Source: SZUA-100 sp965248135
Lineage (GTDB): Bacteria; Pseudomonadota; Alphaproteobacteria; Rhizobiales; Rhizobiaceae
Assembly: GCA_965248135.1 (NCBI GenBank)
Contig: CBDFIN010000009.1
Coordinates: forward strand, 186,001 to 250,000
Reading direction: 5' to 3'
DNA: 64,000 nt
A model generated the notes under the pieces. It was not told where the DNA came from. It saw only the letters and a list, made by a program, of their open reading frames with translations, and searched no databases. The position numbers were made by a program, and so were the translations under genes. Shown piece by piece: positions 9,585-19,486 of this stretch. How positions within the stretch are numbered: position 1 is the first letter of the stretch; every line of letters starts with the position of its first letter.

Positions 9585-10700
9585 ATGCGTATTGGCGTTC
9601 CAAAGGAAATCAAAAACCACGAATATCGCGTCGGACTGACACCGGGTGCGGTGCGCGAATATATTGCCCATGGCCATGAGGTTGTTGTTGAGACCAGTGC
9701 GGGTGCCGGCATTGGTGCCGATGACGGCGTTTATGCGGCTGCCGGCGCCAAGGTGCTTGGTTCTGCAGCCGAGGTATTTACCGCTGCCGACATGATCGTC
9801 AAGGTCAAGGAACCTCAACCCAGTGAATGGGTGCAGTTGCGTGAAGACCAGATACTTTATACCTATTTGCACCTGGCGCCAGACCTCGAGCAGACCAAGG
9901 GGCTGATCTCGTCAGGCTGTACCGCAATCGCCTACGAAACTGTGACCGACAAGCATGGCGCATTGCCGTTGCTTGCACCGATGAGCGAAGTGGCCGGTCG
10001 TCTTTCGATCCAGGCTTCTGCTACGGCATTGCAAAAAGCCAATGGCGGACGCGGTATATTGTTCGGTGGTGTACCCGGTGTGGCGCCGGCCAAGGTTACG
10101 GTAATCGGCGGCGGTGTTGTTGGCACCCATGCGGCGCGCATGGCGGCGGGTCTTGGTGCAGATGTCTCCATTCTTGATCGCTCGCTTGGTCGTCTGCGTG
10201 AATTGGATGAACTTTTTCAGGGCAGGGTACATACCCGCTATTCGACCGTCGAATCAGTTGAAGAAGAAGTCTTTTCCGCCGATGCGGTGATTGGCGCGGT
10301 GCTGATACCGGGCGCTGCGGCACCGAAACTTGTTACCCGTGAAATGCTCTCGGGTATGAAAAAGGGCGCCGTGTTGTGCGATGTCGCGATTGACCAGGGC
10401 GGCTGTTTTGAGACTTCAAAAGCCACCACCCATGCCGATCCGACCTATGAAGTTGATGGCATTATTCACTATTGTGTCGCCAATATGCCCGGCGCGGTGC
10501 CGTTGACTTCCAGCCACGCGCTCAACAATTCAACGTTGCCGTTTGGTCTGGCGCTTGCCGACAAGGGGCTAAAGGCGCTGATCGATGATCCTCATTTGCG
10601 CAATGGCCTCAATGTCCATCGCGGCCGCATTACCAATGCGCCGGTTGCCGAAGCGCTGGGCTACGATATGGTGGAGCCAGCCAAGGCGGTGGCGGCCTGA
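9585..10700 (+). CDS. ald: Alanine dehydrogenase
   Basis: The 371-residue enzyme interconverts L-alanine and pyruvate plus ammonia with NAD. It begins MRIGVPKEIKNHEYRVGLTP, the classic start of this family, and contains the Rossmann motif GGGVVGTHAARMAAGLGA at about residues 172-189. The ATG at 9585 follows a GGGAGG ribosome-binding site. A TTG at 9570 is in frame but falls on that site. Its neighbour is a divergent Lrp-type regulator, and a strong hairpin terminator lies about 50 bp downstream. Confidence 0.96.
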   Translation: MRIGVPKEIKNHEYRVGLTPGAVREYIAHGHEVVVETSAGAGIGADDGVYAAAGAKVLGSAAEVFTAADMIVKVKEPQPSEWVQLREDQILYTYLHLAPDLEQTKGLISSGCTAIAYETVTDKHGALPLLAPMSEVAGRLSIQASATALQKANGGRGILFGGVPGVAPAKVTVIGGGVVGTHAARMAAGLGADVSILDRSLGRLRELDELFQGRVHTRYSTVESVEEEVFSADAVIGAVLIPGAAAPKLVTREMLSGMKKGAVLCDVAIDQGGCFETSKATTHADPTYEVDGIIHYCVANMPGAVPLTSSHALNNSTLPFGLALADKGLKALIDDPHLRNGLNVHRGRITNAPVAEALGYDMVEPAKAVAA

Positions 10701-10749
10701 TCCAATCAAACCACCGCAATTGAACTTTTACACAGTAATAGAAGCAAGA

Positions 10750-10781
10750 CCCGCATGGCCCGATGGGCCTGCGGGTTTTTT
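10750..10781 (+). terminator. Rho-independent terminator of ald
   Basis: CCCGCA-T-GGCCC pairs with GGGCC-TGCGGG around a GAT loop, giving an 11-bp GC-rich stem with one bulged base. Six T residues follow. It lies 50 bp after the ald stop codon and before the convergent sulfurtransferase gene. Confidence 0.9.
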
Positions 10782-10858
10782 GCCAGTGTGGCGGATTTGA
10801 GGTTGGTCCGGTAATTGCAATGTAAGGCGACAAACTTTAGGTTCAAACCACAAAAAAA

Positions 10859-11704
10859 TCAGTCGGTGGCGACCTCAACACCTTCGGCGGCTCCCCATTC
10901 GGTCCACGAGCCATCATACATCGAATGGTCGGTGTGGCCGAGCAGATCAAGCGCGAAATTGATGACACAGGCGGTAACGCCTGAGCCACAGGTGGTGACG
11001 ATGGGCCTTGAAAGATCAACACCCGCCTCATCAAATATCGCCTGCAACTGATTGAGATCTTTGAATTTGCCAAGCTTCATAAAGGGATTATAGGGAACAT
11101 TGATGGCACCCGGCATGTGACCGCGCTTGAGGCTGGGCCTGGCTTCTTCGACCTCGCCGTTGAAGCGTTCCCTGGCGCGGGCGTCGAGAATTTGTACACT
11201 GCGGTCGGCGACGATCTGCTTCATTTCAGCCAATGATTTGACCCGGCTTGCATCGAATTTGGCATGAAATTCCACCGGCTCTGGCTCGCTTTGACCGGCC
11301 TCGAGCGGCAGGTTTAGCCGCTGCCAGGCCGGCATGCCACCGGCCAGCAGCCGCACATCCTTTGCCCCCATAATGACGAAATTATACCACACCCGCGAGG
11401 CGGCCATGAACAGTCCGATATTGTCGTAAACCACGATGGTGTCAGTTTCCGTTATGCCGAGCTTGCCAACATCGTCAGCAAATCTGGCCTCGCCCGCCAG
11501 CATGTGTGGCAATTCGGGATGCGGCGTTTCAATGGTATCGATATCAAACAATACCGCGCCCGGAATATGACCCTCCTCATAAAGCTCACGGGCATTCATT
11601 TCAGAGTTAGGCATATACCAGGAGGCGTCGATGATTTTCACACCGGGTGCGTCGAGATGATCGGCGAGCCATTCTGGTGAAACGGATTTTGCAGGGCAAT
11701 TCAT
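10859..11704 (-). CDS. sseA: 3-mercaptopyruvate sulfurtransferase
   Basis: The 281-residue protein has two rhodanese domains. The N-terminal one (about residues 10-145) is inactive in this family. The C-terminal one (about 160-280) carries the active-site loop CGSGVTACV, the Cys-Gly-Ser-Gly-Val-Thr form typical of mercaptopyruvate sulfurtransferases as opposed to the CRKGVT loop of thiosulfate enzymes. It moves sulfur from 3-mercaptopyruvate to thiol acceptors. It reads in the same direction as the AlaX-type and cysteine synthase genes upstream and fits a cysteine-metabolism group. Confidence 0.93.
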   Translation of the reverse strand: MNCPAKSVSPEWLADHLDAPGVKIIDASWYMPNSEMNARELYEEGHIPGAVLFDIDTIETPHPELPHMLAGEARFADDVGKLGITETDTIVVYDNIGLFMAASRVWYNFVIMGAKDVRLLAGGMPAWQRLNLPLEAGQSEPEPVEFHAKFDASRVKSLAEMKQIVADRSVQILDARARERFNGEVEEARPSLKRGHMPGAINVPYNPFMKLGKFKDLNQLQAIFDEAGVDLSRPIVTTCGSGVTACVINFALDLLGHTDHSMYDGSWTEWGAAEGVEVATD

Positions 11705-11756
11705 GGTTTTGATCCAATGCGTGGATTTGTTGATTCAAGCGGAAGGTGCTCGATAA

Positions 11757-12497
11757 TTATGCCGGCATAGGGCCGAAGGCAAGGCGGAAGCGGCGGTTTT
11801 GACGGCCTTTATTTTCAATCTTGGAGATGTGAATTTCTCCGATTTCTTGTGTTTCGCCAACGTGGGTGCCGCCGCAAGGTTGGGTATCAATCAAACTATT
11901 CTCGCCGATACAAACAAGCCGGACCCGACCCTGGCCCTTGGGCGGGCGGACGTTCTTGGACTTAACCAGTCCCGGATTGGCTTCCAGTTCTTCGTCGGTG
12001 ATCCAGCGGGTGAATACCGGATGATTGTCATTGACAAGCTGCATCAGCTTTTCGGTGATTTCAAACTTGTTGGTGTTATATTCCGGGATATCGAAATCGA
12101 GCCGCGAGACATCCTCACCGGTGCTGGCGCCGGTAATCGAATAGGGGGCAACAACCGTCAACAGGTGCATGGCAGTGTGCATGCGCATCAGTTTGTATCG
12201 CCGCTGCCAATCGATCTCCAGGGTCAGTTTTTCACCGACATCAAGAACCGGCTGACCCGGTTGTGGCACGTGGACGATCTCTTCCTTGCTGTCGCCATAG
12301 ACCGTAAGCGCAATGTCAATTGTCGAGCCGTCCTGGCGGCTCAACAGTCCGCTGTCGCCGGGCTGACCGCCGCTGGTGGCATAAAAATTGGTCTGGTCGA
12401 GAATGATGCCGCCGCGGCCATTGACGGCGACAACTGTGGCTTCTGCCGTGGCAAGATAGGCATCGTCGGTAAATAGGGGTTTGGTGGAGTGAGGCAT
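11757..12497 (-). CDS. Alanyl-tRNA editing protein (AlaX type)
   Basis: The 246-residue protein is a free-standing homologue of the alanyl-tRNA synthetase editing domain, which hydrolyses mischarged Ser- or Gly-tRNA(Ala). Zinc-site motifs are visible: HTAMHLL at about residues 105-111 and CGGTHV near residue 210. The N-terminal beta-barrel region has FYATSGGQPGDSG. The ATG at 12497 overlaps the cysteine synthase stop by one base (TGATG), so translation is probably coupled. An upstream TTG is a less likely start. Confidence 0.93.
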   Translation of the reverse strand: MPHSTKPLFTDDAYLATAEATVVAVNGRGGIILDQTNFYATSGGQPGDSGLLSRQDGSTIDIALTVYGDSKEEIVHVPQPGQPVLDVGEKLTLEIDWQRRYKLMRMHTAMHLLTVVAPYSITGASTGEDVSRLDFDIPEYNTNKFEITEKLMQLVNDNHPVFTRWITDEELEANPGLVKSKNVRPPKGQGRVRLVCIGENSLIDTQPCGGTHVGETQEIGEIHISKIENKGRQNRRFRLAFGPMPA

Positions 12498-13537
12498 CAA
12501 TCGGCTTTCTCAAACGGAATTTCAATATTGCTTTGGCGCTCCATCCATTGGGGCACCGGTAACTCTTTGGAGCGCAAAAATTGCGGGTTGAACAGTTTGG
12601 CCTGATAGCGGGTGCCGTAATCGGCCAGCACGGTCACAATCGTGTGGCCAGGACCCATATCCTTGGCCATGCGCACCGCACCGGCGATGTTGATGGCTGA
12701 AGAGCCGCCGAGTACCAGCCCTTCGTTCTGCATCAGATCAAAAATATAGGGCAGGGCTTCATCATCGGGGATGCGGTAGGGGAAATCGACTTCCAGGCCT
12801 TCCAGATTGGCGGTAATGCGGCCTTGACCGATACCTTCGGTAATGGACGTGCCTTCCGCTTTTAATTCACCATGGGCGTAATATTCATAAAGCGACGCGC
12901 CGCCCGGGTCGGCCAGACCAATTTTCACATCAGCGTTTTGCTGACGCAGCGCCATGGCAATGCCCGCCAATGTTCCTCCGGAGCCGCAAGAGCAGATAAA
13001 ACCGTCGACTTTACCTCGGGTCTGCTGCCAGATCTCGGGGCCGGTATGGTTCGCGTGGGCCTGGCGGTTGGCGACATTGTCGAATTGTTGCGCCCAAATT
13101 GCGCCATTGGGTTCGCTTTTGGCCAATTGAGCCGCCAGCCTCTGTGAAACATGGACATAATTATTGAGATTGCGATAAGGCGCAGGCGGCACTTCAACAA
13201 GCTCGGCGCCGAAGGCCTTGATCGCATCTTTCTTTTCCTGGCTTTGGCTATCGGGAATAACAATTACCGACCGATACCCAAGCGCGTTGCCCACCATGGC
13301 GATGCCGATACCGGTATTGCCGGCGGTACCTTCGACGATAGTGCCGCCTGGTTTGATCCGATGATTAGCAATCGCGTCCTGAATAATCGACAGCGCCGCC
13401 CGATCTTTGATCGACTGCCCCGGATTCATGAATTCGGCTTTGCCCAGTATCTCGCAACCCGTTTCTTTGGATACTTTGTTCAATCGGATAAGCGGCGTAT
13501 TGCCGATGGTATCGATGACCGAATTACTGATATTCAT
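12497..13537 (-). CDS. cysK: Cysteine synthase (PLP-dependent)
   Basis: The 346-residue fold-type II PLP enzyme makes cysteine from O-acetylserine and sulfide. It begins with IDTIGNTPLIRLN and has the PLP lysine in NPGQSIKDRAA at about residue 44. The GTAGNTGIG substrate loop and the GSGGT phosphate loop are present. It is longer than E. coli CysK and resembles the about 345-residue alphaproteobacterial form. A related cystathionine beta-synthase-like role cannot be ruled out. It is the first gene of a cysK-alaX-sseA minus-strand group. Confidence 0.9.
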   Translation of the reverse strand: MNISNSVIDTIGNTPLIRLNKVSKETGCEILGKAEFMNPGQSIKDRAALSIIQDAIANHRIKPGGTIVEGTAGNTGIGIAMVGNALGYRSVIVIPDSQSQEKKDAIKAFGAELVEVPPAPYRNLNNYVHVSQRLAAQLAKSEPNGAIWAQQFDNVANRQAHANHTGPEIWQQTRGKVDGFICSCGSGGTLAGIAMALRQQNADVKIGLADPGGASLYEYYAHGELKAEGTSITEGIGQGRITANLEGLEVDFPYRIPDDEALPYIFDLMQNEGLVLGGSSAINIAGAVRMAKDMGPGHTIVTVLADYGTRYQAKLFNPQFLRSKELPVPQWMERQSNIEIPFEKAD

Positions 13538-13773
13538 GAGCTACCCGTGATTGAATTGTGTTGGCTGAAGAGGCGAATTAAACTCGAACCTAGTCATGTG
13601 TGCAGCCCGTATCAAGGATGCAATTTCCCGTGCACTGCCAAAAATTGAAAAAACTTCTGCCCGCTGACGTCTTGATACCTCGCAAACAAGTGAGCGATTA
13701 ACCCTTTATCAGCCGCATTCCAGCCACTATAGTAGGTAATCTTGTTTTAGTTTCGGTCAATAGATGGTTCACT

Positions 13774-15924
13774 ATGCGTATATCCAGCCTAATCTCACTG
13801 CTTGTTGGCGCCTCGATGCTGAGTTTTGCCACCCCACCCATCGAGGTCAAAGCGCAAAGCCTGGGTGAGCTTTTATTCGGCAATAGGGACCGGCGTTATA
13901 GGAATGTGCGCAGACCCCTTAGCCGCAGATATTATCGTGATGACCGTGAGTATTACGATACAAGAGACTATTATGACCGACGGCGCGCTCGCGTCGAAAG
14001 ACGCCGTCGTGCGGAAAAAGATGCCGCGCGCCGCATTGCGACAAAATCCAGACCCAAGGTGAAGGGGCCTAAATATTACAATTACAAGCCCGCTGCGCTT
14101 GCCCGTGTTAAATTTGCAGGATTGGCAAAACAGTACGCAAAATCGGGTTATTATGGGCCGCAATTAGCTGACGTGGACACTACCAGTTTATTGTTTGCCG
14201 AAGCGTCCGCCAGGCTTGGCAAGTTTGAAATCAAAGCGCAAAAGAACATCTCCAAGGCGGTATTGAACCACTACAAAAACCATTCCGGCTTTTTGTGGGT
14301 TGAAAATAACGCACCATCTGCCAGTGCTCTTCGCCTGATTGACGTACTCAATTCGGCCGATCAGTACGGGTTGGAAAAACGGGACTATTTTGTTGAACTT
14401 GCGAGTTCATCGGTGCCGCAAACAACACCCTCTTCTGTCGAAAATGAAACCGATGATGAGCTTTATGCCATGATCAGCTTTGAGATCACCTTGTCACTGC
14501 GGGCGGTCCGTTATGGGCTTGATGCCAATGGTGGAAGGGTTAACCCGAATAAAATCAGTGGTTACCATGATTTGCCCCGTAAAAAACTGAAGGCAAAGGA
14601 CATCATCGCCGAATTCCATAAAAGGTCGATTGAAATCGAGAATTTTGCGCGGTCATCGCAGGCGGCCCCGGTTACAATTGAACCCGTCAGTGTTGATGGC
14701 GCAACCGTTGATACGCAGCAGGCGGAATCGGCGGTTTTGAAGCAGAACAGCACTTTAGAACAAACGCAACCAGAACGGCAAAAGCCGAAGGATGCGGTTG
14801 ATTATCTGTTGTCGTTGCATCCGGTCCATCCGGTATTTTCGGCGCTGAAAAGTGAGCTTGCCGTACTTCGCGACAGTGTTGATGATGCCGTTGTTGTGGC
14901 GCCTGATACATTTGTGCGACCGGGCAAGAGCCATGTTGAAATGCCCAATATCATCAAAGCGATTAAAAAACGCGGATCAAGCGGATTGCTTGAAACCCAT
15001 GCGGAATTGCTGACCGGCTATGATGGCGGCGAGATATACAGCGAAGAACTGGTTGCGCTGGTCCAGGATTTTCAGAAGGAAAACAAGCTGAAACCAGACG
15101 GAATTATCGGCCCGCGTACGGTTTCGAAAATGAGCGATATGCCAGTTGCAACCAAGATCAATCGGGTTGTTTTGGCGATGGAACGGTTGCGATGGCACCC
15201 GAAGAATTTTGGTAAACGCCATGTGTTCGTTAACCAGCCGGCCTATCGGGCAAACTATATCGTCAACGATAAAGTGAATCTCTCGATGAAGATTATCGTT
15301 GGCAAGCCTGCCAATCAGTCCAGCTTCTTCCATGATACAATCGAGAGGGTGGTTTATAACCCTTATTGGGGCGTGCCGCGTTCTATTCTGGTCAATGAGA
15401 TGCTGCCGAAGTTGCGGCGCAATCCCTCATACCTTGACCAGCGAGGCTACGAGGTGACGACCGGGTCAGGCCAACAGATATCTTCGGCCAGTGTTGATTG
15501 GTACAGCGTTGGTGCCAATTTCGGGTATAATGTACGCCAGACCCCGGGGCCGAAGAATGCCCTTGGCGAGTTGAAGATACTGTTTCCCAACAAGCATAAT
15601 ATCTACATGCATGACACGCCGGCGCGCGGTCTGTTCAAGCGGTCTAGACGGGCGCTCAGTCATGGTTGTATCCGTCTGCACAGGCCACGCGAAATGGCTG
15701 CCGCGGTATTGGGAACCAGCGTGAAATCCGTCCGTAATCGGCTTGGTGCCGGCCACAACACCCAAAATCTTAAGCGGAAGGTGCCTGTTTATGTGGCCTA
15801 TTTCACCGCCTGGACAAATCGCAAGGGAAATGTTCAATATTTCGGCGACATTTATGGCCGCGACAAACAATTGCTTAAGGCGTTGAAGAAGACCGGAGCA
15901 ATGCGTAATCCGGTTGATGCCTGA
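13774..15924 (+). CDS. L,D-transpeptidase with peptidoglycan-binding domain (YcbB-like)
   Basis: The 716-residue exported protein has a signal peptide ending near VKAQS (residue 30), then an Arg- and Tyr-rich low-complexity stretch at about 35-90. A peptidoglycan-binding-like helix pair lies near residues 425-455. The YkuD catalytic domain covers about 485-660, with the active-site signature SHGCIRLHRP (Cys near residue 632). Enzymes of this type make 3-3 cross-links in peptidoglycan, which are abundant in Hyphomicrobiales. The order of domains matches the large YcbB/LdtD group, not the short YkuD proteins. Confidence 0.92.
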   Translation: MRISSLISLLVGASMLSFATPPIEVKAQSLGELLFGNRDRRYRNVRRPLSRRYYRDDREYYDTRDYYDRRRARVERRRRAEKDAARRIATKSRPKVKGPKYYNYKPAALARVKFAGLAKQYAKSGYYGPQLADVDTTSLLFAEASARLGKFEIKAQKNISKAVLNHYKNHSGFLWVENNAPSASALRLIDVLNSADQYGLEKRDYFVELASSSVPQTTPSSVENETDDELYAMISFEITLSLRAVRYGLDANGGRVNPNKISGYHDLPRKKLKAKDIIAEFHKRSIEIENFARSSQAAPVTIEPVSVDGATVDTQQAESAVLKQNSTLEQTQPERQKPKDAVDYLLSLHPVHPVFSALKSELAVLRDSVDDAVVVAPDTFVRPGKSHVEMPNIIKAIKKRGSSGLLETHAELLTGYDGGEIYSEELVALVQDFQKENKLKPDGIIGPRTVSKMSDMPVATKINRVVLAMERLRWHPKNFGKRHVFVNQPAYRANYIVNDKVNLSMKIIVGKPANQSSFFHDTIERVVYNPYWGVPRSILVNEMLPKLRRNPSYLDQRGYEVTTGSGQQISSASVDWYSVGANFGYNVRQTPGPKNALGELKILFPNKHNIYMHDTPARGLFKRSRRALSHGCIRLHRPREMAAAVLGTSVKSVRNRLGAGHNTQNLKRKVPVYVAYFTAWTNRKGNVQYFGDIYGRDKQLLKALKKTGAMRNPVDA

Positions 15925-15942
15925 CCCTTGCTTGTTTTGCCG

Positions 15943-16629
15943 TTATTCAAGTTTCATTGAAAGACTTTGAACCACTGGTAGCAGTTCATCGAAATGGGAA
16001 ATTATCCGATCTGCACCGAGGCTCGAAGCAGGACTGTCGTAATAACCGAAATCGACCCCAATGGACGGAATTCCGGCATTTTTGGCGGCATTAATGTCGG
16101 TGGGCGTGTCGCCAACCATCAAAGAACGGGAAGCATCGCCGCCTGCAGCCGTGATGGTCTGCAGGATATGGCCGCCATGGGGCTTGCGAACGTCAAAGGT
16201 GTCGGAACCGCAGATCGCTGAAAACCGGTGATCCAGCTTCAGCTCCGCCAATAACAGCCTTGCAAAATGTTCCGGTTTGTTTGTGCAAATTGCCAGGTGC
16301 CAACCAAGCCGCTGAAAATCGTCAAGAGCCTGGCACGCGCCGGGATAGGGCCGCGTCGCGTTGGCGATATTCAATTGATAGGCTTCCAGAAAAACCGTCA
16401 TCAAATGTTCAAGCGTAGCCTCATCAAGGTCAAGGCCGTTGAAATCGAATGCCTTGGCGATCATCGCTCGGGCACCTGTGCCGGCAGTTTCGCCAATAAA
16501 CTCAAGTGACACCGGTGCAAGGCCCTCGGCAACGATGGCCACATTGATGGCGGCCACCAGATCTGCTCTGCTGTCGACAAGTGTGCCATCCAGATCGAGT
16601 ACCAGCACCGGTTTGTTGGATGTTGTCAT
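15943..16629 (-). CDS. gph: Phosphoglycolate phosphatase (HAD family)
   Basis: The 228-residue HAD hydrolase has the nucleophile motif LDLDGTLVDSRADL at about residues 10-23, motif II (CTNKP, near residue 115) and the metal-binding motif GDTPTDINAAKNAG at about 173-186. It should dephosphorylate 2-phosphoglycolate. The substrate is inferred from family resemblance and its place beside rpiA, a common pairing in this order. It converges with the L,D-transpeptidase gene and is divergent from rpiA. Confidence 0.88.
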   Translation of the reverse strand: MTTSNKPVLVLDLDGTLVDSRADLVAAINVAIVAEGLAPVSLEFIGETAGTGARAMIAKAFDFNGLDLDEATLEHLMTVFLEAYQLNIANATRPYPGACQALDDFQRLGWHLAICTNKPEHFARLLLAELKLDHRFSAICGSDTFDVRKPHGGHILQTITAAGGDASRSLMVGDTPTDINAAKNAGIPSIGVDFGYYDSPASSLGADRIISHFDELLPVVQSLSMKLE

Positions 16630-16790
16630 GAATGGGCTCCGCAGGGGTTTTTATGCGTCTTGCTTCTATCGTACTGTTGGCATTGACCGAGTGTTCGTGA
16701 TAGCTCTCACCGCGCATGAAAATTGTATTTGGTCGATACGATTCGAGCAAACTATAGGCCAGGGCGTGATTGAAGGAAACTGAAGCCGGC

Positions 16791-17483
16791 ATGGCAAATG
16801 AACTGAAAATGGCCGCCGCGCGGGCCGCACTTGAATATGTCAAGGACGGTATGAAGCTGGGCATTGGCACCGGCTCCACCGCCGATGCTTTCATCCAGCT
16901 TTTGGCCGGCAAGGTCGATGAAGGGATGACGATTATCGGTGTGCCGACGTCGCAAAAAACGGCCGATTTGTGCGGCAAGCTTGGTGTACCACTTACCACG
17001 CTGGATGAAACACCATGGCTTGATTTGACTATTGACGGCGCTGATGAAATTGATTCATCGCTGCGGCTGATAAAAGGTGGCGGCGGGGCGTTGTTGCGGG
17101 AAAAAATCGTCGCTTGTGCATCAAATTCCATGCTGGTGATTGCCGATGATAGCAAATTGGTGGAAACTCTTGGTGCCTTTGATCTACCGATAGAGGTCAA
17201 CCGGTTTGGCATGACGGCAACACGGATGGCAGTTGAAAAAATCGCGGAAAAGCTAGGCCTGACCGGTGGTATTGAGCTTCGGCAGAGCGAGGAGAGTGAA
17301 TTTGTTACCGATGAAGGACATTTGATCTTCGATGCATGTTTTGGCCGCATTCCCGATCCAGAAGCTCTTTCAGAGGCGCTATTGCAGGTGCCGGGAGTAG
17401 TGGAGCACGGTCTGTTTCTTGGTATTGCTAAAACCGCAATTCTGGCCGGTAACAACGGAATACAAACATTGAGCGCTGATTGA
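16791..17483 (+). CDS. rpiA: Ribose-5-phosphate isomerase A
   Basis: The 230-residue enzyme interconverts ribose 5-phosphate and ribulose 5-phosphate in the pentose phosphate pathway. The family motifs LGIGTGSTA, DLTIDGADEID and KGGGGALLREK are intact. The ATG at 16791 gives the usual MANELKMAAARAAL start. A TTG seven codons earlier overlaps a purine-rich sequence that may be the ribosome-binding site. It heads an rpiA-DUF2059-gor series on the plus strand. Confidence 0.96.
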   Translation: MANELKMAAARAALEYVKDGMKLGIGTGSTADAFIQLLAGKVDEGMTIIGVPTSQKTADLCGKLGVPLTTLDETPWLDLTIDGADEIDSSLRLIKGGGGALLREKIVACASNSMLVIADDSKLVETLGAFDLPIEVNRFGMTATRMAVEKIAEKLGLTGGIELRQSEESEFVTDEGHLIFDACFGRIPDPEALSEALLQVPGVVEHGLFLGIAKTAILAGNNGIQTLSAD

Positions 17484-17508
17484 CGTTCTGGATGACAACG
17501 GAGTACAC

Positions 17509-18012
17509 ATGAAAATCACGATGAAAACTTGTAGACTGGCAATAACGGTGTTGATGCTGACTGGATCGTTGGTGACATCAGCCAGCGCCCAGGATATCAG
17601 TCCCGAATTGATGAAGGCCTCAAAAGCGGCACTTGCAGCATCTGGTGCTACGGATCAGTTTGATGGCATTTTGCCGAATATTTCTGCCAAGGTGAAATCC
17701 GATATTATTTCTTCAAGGCCAGATCTGGCTGACGTTGTTTCGATGATCGTTGACGAGGAAACACTGAAACTGGCAATGCGTCGAGGCGATTTGGAAAAGG
17801 AATCGGCAACCATTTACGGTGGTGCATTCAGTGTCGAGGAATTGGACAAGATTGCCGTATTCTATAAATCCTCCGCCGGCCAAAAACTGTTGAAAGAAGC
17901 ACCGGTGCTGATACGTGAGATGAACAAGGCGTCCAAAATATGGGCAGCCGGTATTGCTCGTGATCTCAATGCGGCTGTGGATAAGCGGTTGAAAGAAAAG
18001 GGTATTGAATAA
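17509..18012 (+). CDS. DUF2059 domain protein, exported
   Basis: The 167-residue protein has a signal peptide (cleavage likely after SASA, near residue 27) and then a helical DUF2059 domain with the characteristic FSVEELDKIAVFYKSSAGQK motif at about 105-124. Function is unknown. The family is common between rpiA and gor in this order, which is the arrangement here, and it is probably periplasmic. It begins 26 bases after rpiA. Confidence 0.9.
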   Translation: MKITMKTCRLAITVLMLTGSLVTSASAQDISPELMKASKAALAASGATDQFDGILPNISAKVKSDIISSRPDLADVVSMIVDEETLKLAMRRGDLEKESATIYGGAFSVEELDKIAVFYKSSAGQKLLKEAPVLIREMNKASKIWAAGIARDLNAAVDKRLKEKGIE

Positions 18013-18094
18013 CCCCTATGCGGATCTGGCGAGCTTGACGCCAGGTGATCGCGATTATAAATTCACTGATTCCAACTGAACAAGGCTGGGTCCA

Positions 18095-19486
18095 ATGAGC
18101 TTTGACTACGATTTATTTGTCATTGGTGGTGGTTCTGGCGGGGTGAGGGCGGGGCGGCTTGTTGCTTCGATGGGCAAGCGCGTCGGCATCGCTGAAGAAT
18201 ATCGCTACGGCGGTACCTGTGTCATTCGTGGGTGTGTGCCCAAAAAATTGCTGGTCTATGCTTCTTCCTTTGCTGAAAAATTCGAGGATGCGGCAGGTTT
18301 TGGCTGGAGCGTTGGTGAAAGCCGGTTTGACTGGCCAAAACTGATTGCCAACAAGGACGCCGAAATCGCGCGTCTGGAAGGCCTTTATCGCAAGGGGCTG
18401 GATGATGCCGAAGTGGATATGTTTGATACGCGTGCGGTGTTGGAAGGCCGGCATGAAGTCCGGTTGATCGCCGATAATCGCGTTGTCACGGCGGACAAAA
18501 TTCTGGTCGCCGTCGGTGGTACACCTAACCGGCAAAGTGAATTGCCGGGCCATGAATTGTGCATAACTTCAGACGAGGTATTTGATTTAAGGGAATTACC
18601 AAAATCCATCGTGATTGCCGGTGGTGGCTATGTGGCGGTTGAATTTGCCGGCGTGATGGCGGGTCTGGGGGTCGAAACCACATTGGTATATCGAGGGCCG
18701 GAAATATTGCGCATTTTCGATATGGACTTGCGCCAGCATCTGCATAAGGAGATGGAACGAAAGGGTGTTCGCATCATCTGCGATACGGTGTTTGAAAAAG
18801 TCGAGAAATCCGGTGCTGCTCTTGTGGCGAGCCTTTCTGGTGGCGAAAAACTGCCGGCTGAACAAGTTATGCTCGCCGTTGGCAGAGTGCCGATGACCAG
18901 GGGGCTGGGGCTGCAGGCCGCCGGGGTGGAGCAGACACGGCGCGGCCACATCATTGTCGATGAATACTCAAAGACGACGGCCGCCAACATCTGGGCGGTG
19001 GGCGATGTCACTAACCGGGTGCCGCTGACCCCGGTGGCAATTCATGAATCGATGTGTTTTGTCGAAACCGAATACAAAAACAATCCGGTCATGCCGGATC
19101 ATGAACTGATCGCGACAGCTGTGTTTTCACATCCTGAAATTGGCACCGTTGGCTTGAGCGAAGAAAAAGCGGCTGAGAAATTTGGCGATCTCGATATCTT
19201 CAAGGCGGTTTTCCGTCCGATGATACACACACTATCGGGCCGTGAAGAACGCACGATGATGAAACTGATCGTTGACGCCAAGACCGGCACTGTCGTCGGC
19301 GTTCATATGCTTGGACCGGACGCAGGAGAAATGGCGCAACTAGTGGCAATTCCAATGAAAATGGGTGCCACCAAGTCGGATTTTGACCGCACCATGGCGG
19401 TTCACCCCACGGCGGCTGAGGAGTTGGTAACGATGTACCAGCCGAGCTACCGGATGAGGGGTGGTGAACGCGTTGGTTCTAACTGA
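18095..19486 (+). CDS. gor: Glutathione-disulfide reductase
   Basis: The 463-residue flavoprotein reduces oxidised glutathione with NADPH. It has the N-terminal FAD motif GGGSGGVRAGR, the redox-active disulfide GGTCVIRGCVPKK at about residues 40-52, a second Rossmann motif GGGYVAVEFAG near residue 175, and the C-terminal dimer-interface catalytic motif HPTAAEE. The 3' end overlaps the stop of the convergent APS kinase gene by 8 bases. Confidence 0.95.
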   Translation: MSFDYDLFVIGGGSGGVRAGRLVASMGKRVGIAEEYRYGGTCVIRGCVPKKLLVYASSFAEKFEDAAGFGWSVGESRFDWPKLIANKDAEIARLEGLYRKGLDDAEVDMFDTRAVLEGRHEVRLIADNRVVTADKILVAVGGTPNRQSELPGHELCITSDEVFDLRELPKSIVIAGGGYVAVEFAGVMAGLGVETTLVYRGPEILRIFDMDLRQHLHKEMERKGVRIICDTVFEKVEKSGAALVASLSGGEKLPAEQVMLAVGRVPMTRGLGLQAAGVEQTRRGHIIVDEYSKTTAANIWAVGDVTNRVPLTPVAIHESMCFVETEYKNNPVMPDHELIATAVFSHPEIGTVGLSEEKAAEKFGDLDIFKAVFRPMIHTLSGREERTMMKLIVDAKTGTVVGVHMLGPDAGEMAQLVAIPMKMGATKSDFDRTMAVHPTAAEELVTMYQPSYRMRGGERVGSN